Assembly (NCBI GenBank): GCA_021772095.1
Contig: JADYXR010000141.1
Location: 1-56,312, forward strand
Length of the DNA stretch: 56,312 bases
Direction: 5' to 3'
Source: Candidatus Obscuribacter sp.
GTDB taxonomy: Bacteria; Cyanobacteriota; Vampirovibrionia; Obscuribacterales; Obscuribacteraceae
The notes beneath the pieces are model-generated. The model did no database searches. It was not told where the DNA came from and saw nothing but the letters and a program-made list of their open reading frames with translations. Of this stretch, positions 51,886 through 56,312 are shown in pieces. The position numbers and the translations under genes are program-made. Every line of letters starts with the position of its first letter. Position 1 is the first letter of the stretch.

Positions 51886-52692
51886 ATGGAAAAACCAGAT
51901 GCGATCGCGTCCGACGAGGGTTCGGGCGGTTCCAGAAAACAGTCCGCACATCAGGCTCTCTTGGAGGACGCACTGACGCTGGGAACTGTGCTGGCATCAA
52001 CTTCCCCAGTAGACGCCGGTTTGAAAATACTAGTATTCGAACTTGCAAACAAAGAAACGTCACCTTCGCTGCCGGAAATCCTCGAGGAAAAAATTCGGGG
52101 TCAATCACCGTCGAAGGGACAAAACTCATTCCCAAATTTGTTTCAGAGTGCTTCGAAGCACGAGTCTCCAATGGCTATGGCCATGATCGGTGGTGTGATA
52201 AAACCGGCCGACACTGATTCACCGAAAACCTTTGCTGATTTCAATCGAGAAAGAGTCATTGCTCAAGCGGATTTGGTGAGAACGCTCAGAAGAGAGGCGT
52301 TACTGGGTCGAAATGCCAATCGTGACACCACTAATTCAAAAACAAACGATGCGAATTCTAATGAGCGAAGTAATTCACGCGAGCAACCAATCCGAACCAG
52401 TGAAGCTTCGCTAAACTGGAGGGATGATTCTTCACTAAATTTGAAGCTGACTAATGAACAGTCTTCTTCGGGTATGAGCTACGATTATTTGTTCAAAACT
52501 AAACCCGTTGGCAGCAACCAAATCGATCGGATGGTCGAACAGTTTCGAAAGGGTCTATCATTTCTAACTCCAACCGCCGAAAGTATTCCTTCAATGTCGA
52601 GCATGCTGTCGGACGTATTCAAAGAGCCCAAGGATAGGGCTCCGTCCGACGACGAATTTTTCAGGCGCCGTCTGCTAAAAGAGAGTCCTTAG
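51886..52692 (+). CDS. Hypothetical hydrophilic protein
   Basis: A 268-residue protein with no signal peptide or membrane span. The ATG at 51886 is preferred over a GTG at 51853, because the GTG would lie only four bases after the -10 candidate. Residues about 20-55 are helical and moderately hydrophobic (ALLEDALTLGTVLAS). Residues about 140-185 are Asn/Ser/Arg-rich, and the C-terminal 60 residues are helical and end in DDEFFRRRLLKESP. No family is recognised. It converges with the TPR gene, with 22 bp between stops. Confidence 0.65.
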   Translation: MEKPDAIASDEGSGGSRKQSAHQALLEDALTLGTVLASTSPVDAGLKILVFELANKETSPSLPEILEEKIRGQSPSKGQNSFPNLFQSASKHESPMAMAMIGGVIKPADTDSPKTFADFNRERVIAQADLVRTLRREALLGRNANRDTTNSKTNDANSNERSNSREQPIRTSEASLNWRDDSSLNLKLTNEQSSSGMSYDYLFKTKPVGSNQIDRMVEQFRKGLSFLTPTAESIPSMSSMLSDVFKEPKDRAPSDDEFFRRRLLKESP

Positions 52693-52714
52693 CGTAGCTG
52701 TGTCCAACTATTTG

Positions 52715-53692
52715 CTATTTGAACTTGAGATTGCGCGGAAGGCGCGCATCTACTGATAATGCTTGTTGAATATCAGCGTTGCAGAGATCTGTTTGGTTTT
52801 GCTCGTGGTAAATGCGAGCTCGCGCTAAATAGTACTTCGACTGCATTGGATCGACCGAGATTGCTTGTGAATAATCCGAAATCGCGTTGTCGAAACGCTT
52901 TAGTTGCTTATTCAAATGCCCTCGTTTAAACAGCAACTGAGCATCACCAGGAGCAAGGCGCAGAGCCTTGTTGACGTTTTTAATTTCCTGTTCCGGATTT
53001 GCAAAAGGTTCGAAATTGGAAACAAAATCGGAGGGCGGTGCGACGGCCGCTGCAGGATTAGAGCGAGAGATGTTTTGCGTAATCTCCTCCATCTCAATGC
53101 CGCGCTGCGGCTGTACAGATCCCTGGTTAGTGATAGTCGAAGCGGCAAACCCAGCTTCGCTAAGGAACATGTGCATGGCTTGTTCGTAATCATGCACTGC
53201 CCCAATGTTTGTCGGCGCCACACGTCTCTCGAGATTGGCATCTTGACCGCCGGCGCTCGCTAAGCCTGCTTGATATTGTCTGGCTAACTCCGGATTCAGT
53301 CGAGCCGCCCGCAAGTAATCTTGCACAGCATCCTCATGCTTTCCACTCTTGGCTTTGGTGGTGCCGCGCTCGAGAAACGCATTGTAGTCGTCTGGTTTTA
53401 ACTCAATTGCTTTGTCGAAGTCTTTGGTGGCATCATCGAAATTTCTGAGTCGCACAAGACACTGACCGCGTTTCAAATACGCTTCAGTAAAATTCGGATT
53501 CACGGAAATAGATTCGGTGAAAAAACGCAGTGCATTTTGATTGTCTTTTTGTTGCATTGCACTCATGCCTTTTTCAAACGAGCCCAGTCCCTGGACTTGA
53601 GCTGCCGCTGGCGGGGCAATTATCATGCCGGAAAACAAAAGAATCGTGAGGCACGATGAAGCGGCTAATTGGACATGTCGTTTTCCATTCAT
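52715..53692 (-). CDS. Secreted TPR protein
   Basis: A 325-residue protein from the ATG at 53692, which gives a signal peptide (VQLAASSCLTILLFSGMIIA, cut after PPAAA). A TTG 18 bases upstream gives a longer frame but adds charged residues before the signal. Three N-terminal TPRs follow (GSFEKGMSAMQQKDNQNALR; AYLKRGQCLVRLRNFDDATKDF; AFLERGTTKAKSGKHEDAVQDY). After a linker of about 100 residues there are at least two more (LLFKRGHLNKQLKRFDNAISDY; YYLARARIYHEQNQTDLCNA). It probably acts as a periplasmic or surface scaffold. It is divergent from the gene at 54058. Confidence 0.88.
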   Translation of the reverse strand: MNGKRHVQLAASSCLTILLFSGMIIAPPAAAQVQGLGSFEKGMSAMQQKDNQNALRFFTESISVNPNFTEAYLKRGQCLVRLRNFDDATKDFDKAIELKPDDYNAFLERGTTKAKSGKHEDAVQDYLRAARLNPELARQYQAGLASAGGQDANLERRVAPTNIGAVHDYEQAMHMFLSEAGFAASTITNQGSVQPQRGIEMEEITQNISRSNPAAAVAPPSDFVSNFEPFANPEQEIKNVNKALRLAPGDAQLLFKRGHLNKQLKRFDNAISDYSQAISVDPMQSKYYLARARIYHEQNQTDLCNADIQQALSVDARLPRNLKFK

Positions 53693-53860
53693 AAAAATTG
53701 AACGCTCCAAGCATCAGAACTACAAACGAGATTATACCCAGTCCGCTGGTAGTCTTGAGTCGTGCCCGGCACTGAAAACCAGATTGACAGCTAATCTTCA
53801 AGAAGGGCTGTCATTTTGAGCCTTCCGGTTGCATTGAGCTAATTTGTCAACAGCCAGCGA

Positions 53861-53876
53861 GCACCGTATATGGTGA
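53861..53876. promoter_or_regulatory. GCACCG-family palindrome in a divergent promoter region
   Basis: GCACCGTATATGGTGA matches the consensus in six of eight paired positions. It lies between the divergent TPR gene (169 bp away) and the hypothetical gene at 54058. The remainder of this 365-bp gap holds the YTGCAAC box and no gene. Confidence 0.4.
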
Positions 53877-53992
53877 AGATGCATTGGTTTGCTTAAGTTG
53901 ACTCAAGTTCTGCAAAGCAGCTCTTTCATTACGGTCATCGCTTCTTGTTCTACTTCTGCCGTGTTGTTAGTTATTCTGTAGCAACTGTTCGA

Positions 53993-54024
53993 CTGCAACG
54001 TTCCTGCAACAGTGCATCTATACA
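53993..54024 (+). promoter_or_regulatory. CTGCAAC tandem box plus -10 for the gene at 54058
   Basis: CTGCAAC-GTTC-CTGCAAC (53993-54010) is an exact 7-mer repeat with an 11-bp period. Eight bases later comes TATACA (54019-54024), a good -10 match. Geometry is the same as at 51817 and 45258. Confidence 0.6.
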
Positions 54025-54057
54025 TTGGCAGGATTAGTACAAACGCGAGACTAATCA

Positions 54058-55389
54058 GTGGCAAACGATTCTATTTACGAACCGCCTGTGACGCTTCAGC
54101 AGCCAGGCTACGCACCCGATGCAACGCAGGAGGGAAGCACTGCGCGAAATGCGGGCGAGACGAAGCTTTCTGCAGGCGAAACACAGGAGAAGGGCACCAC
54201 CTCAGCCGCCAACCCATGGAACCCTCTCAGTCTGCTGTCTGCGCCAGCCGATCTAATCTCGAAAGCTGCTAGCGCTTTGCCAAGCTCCTTTCCGACAGTC
54301 GAAATCGGCGGTGATGAGGTCGCCAAACAGCCGGTGACACCAGCGGCGACCACTGATCAAATTGACGTCAGACCAGGCGGCAGCATGTCGGATAGCCCAA
54401 TGGTTGAGAATACAATTCGGAAGATAAAAGACTCGCCAGACCCGGTGCTCGAAATGGTCAACCTTCTTGCCGGAGGGTTGGACAATCTCAGAGGCGCGAA
54501 ACTTTACCAAACCGTGCACGGCGACTACCAATTGCAGCTATCGCTGAATCAGCCCACTCGAGAAAAAATGGTCGATAAGTCCATTGGACCGTTCAGCTCC
54601 GGTCCGGTGACAATGGACAGAGAAGTCGGTATGCGCGCTTCACTCAGACCCGCCACCGCTGGCGGTGGTGCCATATTGCAATTGAGCAATTTTACAGGCG
54701 TTCACCCCACCGTTGAAGGACCGCAAAAGAGCAGAGCTGTACTGCCGAGCAGCGCAACTCTATCCAAAGGCATGGACGGGGACTATCACATGTCAGTCAA
54801 CGGGCAAGCCGAATGGGGGCTGCGCCGGACGCACTGGACAAAATCGCGGAACCTGACCATCGATCCCGAAAATGTGCGCGATCCCTTTTTGCGCGGCATA
54901 ATGCAAGATGCGACGGACATAGATCGCACGCTGGCAGATTTGCTGAGGATACAGCAGTCGCAAGACATACTAAGCATCGGCATGCAGAGATCACCTTCAT
55001 CCGCTGCAGGCACAGAACAGTTTGATATGCACGTAAGGTCTAGAATCGAAAAACATGTTCCGCTAGGTCAAGACGTGTCAGCAGGCTTGCCGGTCAAGAT
55101 TGACAGTGTGGATCTGGGCACTGACGTGTCGGCTTCACTGTCATACAGTCGGCAAGAGGGTATCGCGTTGAGCCGCATCAACGGAGTGAAGATCAACATC
55201 GAGCCGTTCGCCGGATTTAAGCAAGTGGTATCACCGACGAAGCTTACACTTGAAAGAGATAACTCAGGCAAGGCGGCAGTGGGTGTACAATTTGTTCTGC
55301 ACGATGGACAAGGAAAACCTGGTGCACCCGTGAGCTTCTCGATTCCGTTTTCGAAGATACTCGAAGAATTGGGCAAGAGGAAGAAGTAG
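54058..55389 (+). CDS. Hypothetical protein, co-regulated family
   Basis: A 443-residue protein starting with GTG (no clear ribosome-binding site), with no signal peptide. The first 100 residues are Pro/Ala/Thr-rich. The C-terminal 300 residues look like a beta-rich domain with alternating hydrophobic residues (YQLQLSLNQPTREKM, EVGMRASLRPATAG, DYHMSVNGQAEWGL, ASLSYSRQEGIALS, KAAVGVQFVLHDG). I recognise no family. The upstream CTGCAAC box links it to the EF-hand gene and the gene at 51886. The low-complexity N-terminus without signal is the same design as in the calpain-like and metalloprotease proteins. Confidence 0.7.
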   Translation: MANDSIYEPPVTLQQPGYAPDATQEGSTARNAGETKLSAGETQEKGTTSAANPWNPLSLLSAPADLISKAASALPSSFPTVEIGGDEVAKQPVTPAATTDQIDVRPGGSMSDSPMVENTIRKIKDSPDPVLEMVNLLAGGLDNLRGAKLYQTVHGDYQLQLSLNQPTREKMVDKSIGPFSSGPVTMDREVGMRASLRPATAGGGAILQLSNFTGVHPTVEGPQKSRAVLPSSATLSKGMDGDYHMSVNGQAEWGLRRTHWTKSRNLTIDPENVRDPFLRGIMQDATDIDRTLADLLRIQQSQDILSIGMQRSPSSAAGTEQFDMHVRSRIEKHVPLGQDVSAGLPVKIDSVDLGTDVSASLSYSRQEGIALSRINGVKINIEPFAGFKQVVSPTKLTLERDNSGKAAVGVQFVLHDGQGKPGAPVSFSIPFSKILEELGKRKK

Positions 55390-55474
55390 GTTCAGGACAT
55401 CGAGGATGGGCGTTTGCGGACGTCCATTACGCTTCGGTCCAATCGATCGATTCAACGAATGATTGAACACGGGT

Positions 55475-55594
55475 TTAAACTTCGTTCTTTGTGGACAGTG
55501 AAAATTCGTAGACTCGTCCTTCGCTTCCTGGCTCATAGACATAAATGCACGAAAATTTGTCGGCACCGCTGAAGTCGCCATCGATGACAGAATT
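55475..55594 (-). pseudogene. C-terminal remnant of an unknown gene
   Basis: A 39-codon open stretch, bounded by TAA at 55595-55597 upstream and closed by TAA at 55475-55477, encodes a protein-like sequence (DGDFSGADKFSCIYVYEPGS, then EGRVYEFSLSTKNEV) but has no start codon. It looks like the end of a decayed gene. It fills most of the 226-bp gap between the hypothetical gene and the TPR gene. Confidence 0.3.
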
Positions 55595-55615
55595 TTACAG
55601 GCGCGGCTCACTTTG

Positions 55616-56269
55616 CTATTTTAGACTATTCGCCTCAGTCTTATCCTTGGAGGCGAGATCGCTTTTGCCAAGCAATGTGTATGCCTCTGCGCGACCTCGA
55701 TAGGATTTCTCAAGATATGGTTTCAATGACTTGATATTTGCGACCTTATCTTTAAGAGTATCGATTGCCACCGTCAGATCGGTAACAGCCAAATCCAGCT
55801 GTTTCGTACGAACATAACATCTACCCCTGTGTGACTTGATGATGTATTGACTGTTTGCCGGGCATAACTCGAGTGCTTTCGAATATGCACCAATTGCGGT
55901 ATCAAACTTTGATAACGCCATCAGAACATCGCCGCGAGTTACATAATTCGTATGATCTTGCGGGTCCTGTTTTATAGCCCTTTCAATAAGACTCAGGGCC
56001 TCATCAAATCGTCCCTCGCTCTCATTTTCACGAGCTTTTCTGGAAAGCATTTGAGACACGACCAAAGGAGAGGCTTGCTTTGCAATTTCGACAACCGCAC
56101 CCTTTTGTTTGGACAAAATTACTGAATCCGGGAAATAGTACTCACCCTTCGGTTTTTGAGTCACAACCCAACGCAATTTACCGTTTTCCAAATTCATTGT
56201 CGCCTTGCCGATCGCTGGGGATGTCTCTAGCGTAGTTGAAATTTGATGATCATGGCTCTGGGTGCTCAT
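55616..56269 (-). CDS. Cytoplasmic TPR protein
   Basis: A 217-residue protein without signal peptide. Residues 20-65 form a small beta-rich segment (GKLRWVVTQKPKGEYYFPDS). Residues about 75-215 contain about three TPRs: RKARENESEGRFDEALSLIE, YVTRGDVLMALSKFDTAIGA and HRGRCYVRTKQLDLAVTDL, with a last helix pair RGRAEAYTLLGKSDLASKD. The first 17 codons and the promoter lie within the 95-bp inverted repeat, whose other copy at the left end gives only a truncated version. The start is supported by the promoter placement, though the ribosome-binding site is weak. Confidence 0.85.
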   Translation of the reverse strand: MSTQSHDHQISTTLETSPAIGKATMNLENGKLRWVVTQKPKGEYYFPDSVILSKQKGAVVEIAKQASPLVVSQMLSRKARENESEGRFDEALSLIERAIKQDPQDHTNYVTRGDVLMALSKFDTAIGAYSKALELCPANSQYIIKSHRGRCYVRTKQLDLAVTDLTVAIDTLKDKVANIKSLKPYLEKSYRGRAEAYTLLGKSDLASKDKTEANSLK

Positions 56270-56311
56270 CTTCTTATTATGATATCAGGCTGCTTTAGTA
56301 TTGCAAGTGGT
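56217..56311 (-). repeat. Right copy of the 95-bp terminal inverted repeat
   Basis: This is the reverse complement of bases 1-95 without mismatch. This copy is contiguous with the intact TPR gene, so it is probably the original. One extra base (56312) lies outside the repeat. Confidence 0.9.
56279..56306 (-). promoter_or_regulatory. Putative sigma-70-type promoter of the TPR gene
   Basis: On the minus strand, TTGCAA (56306-56301) and TATCAT (56284-56279) are separated by 16 bp and lie 10 bases before the ATG. The short leader suggests that the -10 could instead be part of an upstream element, so this call is modest. Confidence 0.4.
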
Positions 56312-56312
56312 G

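Overview
The window is bacterial chromosomal DNA with long, mostly intact genes and no tRNA, rRNA, CRISPR array, transposase or phage structural gene that I can see. Its content is: a PknB-type Ser/Thr kinase joined to TPRs, many TPR and EF-hand proteins, TraB/GumN and retropepsin-like proteins, and giant secreted beta-solenoid proteins. This suggests a free-living environmental Gram-negative-type bacterium with a complex envelope. Non-photosynthetic Cyanobacteriota of the Obscuribacterales type is my best guess, but that is an inference from gene content only.

Left part (1-18.6 kb): a truncated, inverted copy of the gene at the far right end, a short secreted ORF running into it, a DUF1444-like protein, a 2982-residue sacsin-like GHKL ATPase carrying a C-terminal transglutaminase-like domain, a membrane Ser/Thr kinase with TPRs, an EF-hand calpain-like protease, a secreted TraB/GumN protein and a Pro/Glu-rich hypothetical protein.

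Middle (18.6-40 kb): three of four paralogous secreted beta-solenoid exoproteins. One is intact and short (1064 aa) and one is giant (3132 aa). One is interrupted by a frameshift and an in-frame amber stop (three ORFs over 7.9 kb). The fourth paralogue (1026 aa) lies at 48.3-51.4 kb. All share a signal peptide, a short post-signal motif and an N-terminal domain. Size differences come largely from a tandem module of about 260 residues, seen about five, four, one and one times. Only the two long members end in a FecR-like C-terminal domain.

Right part (40-56.3 kb): a secreted protein with two PsbP-like domains, a DUF1269-type glycine-zipper protein, a gene-poor kilobase, a secreted TPR plus tandem retropepsin protein, an EF-hand protein, a lethal-factor-like HExxH metalloprotease, hypothetical proteins and two TPR proteins.

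How it may work together (inference): the locus combines giant secreted surface or matrix proteins with several unrelated protease-type folds (calpain, HExxH, tandem aspartic, TraB/GumN, transglutaminase-like), EF-hand calcium sensors and a sensor kinase. Several signal-peptide-less genes are preceded by tandem direct repeats with an 11-bp period just upstream of a -10-like box, the geometry of OmpR/PhoB-family sites, and three of these share the heptamer YTGCAAC. A second palindrome, consensus GCACCGTATRYGGTGC, recurs in four intergenic regions. The two ends of the window are a perfect 95-bp inverted repeat carrying a promoter and the first codons of a TPR gene, which may be biological or an assembly-end artefact.
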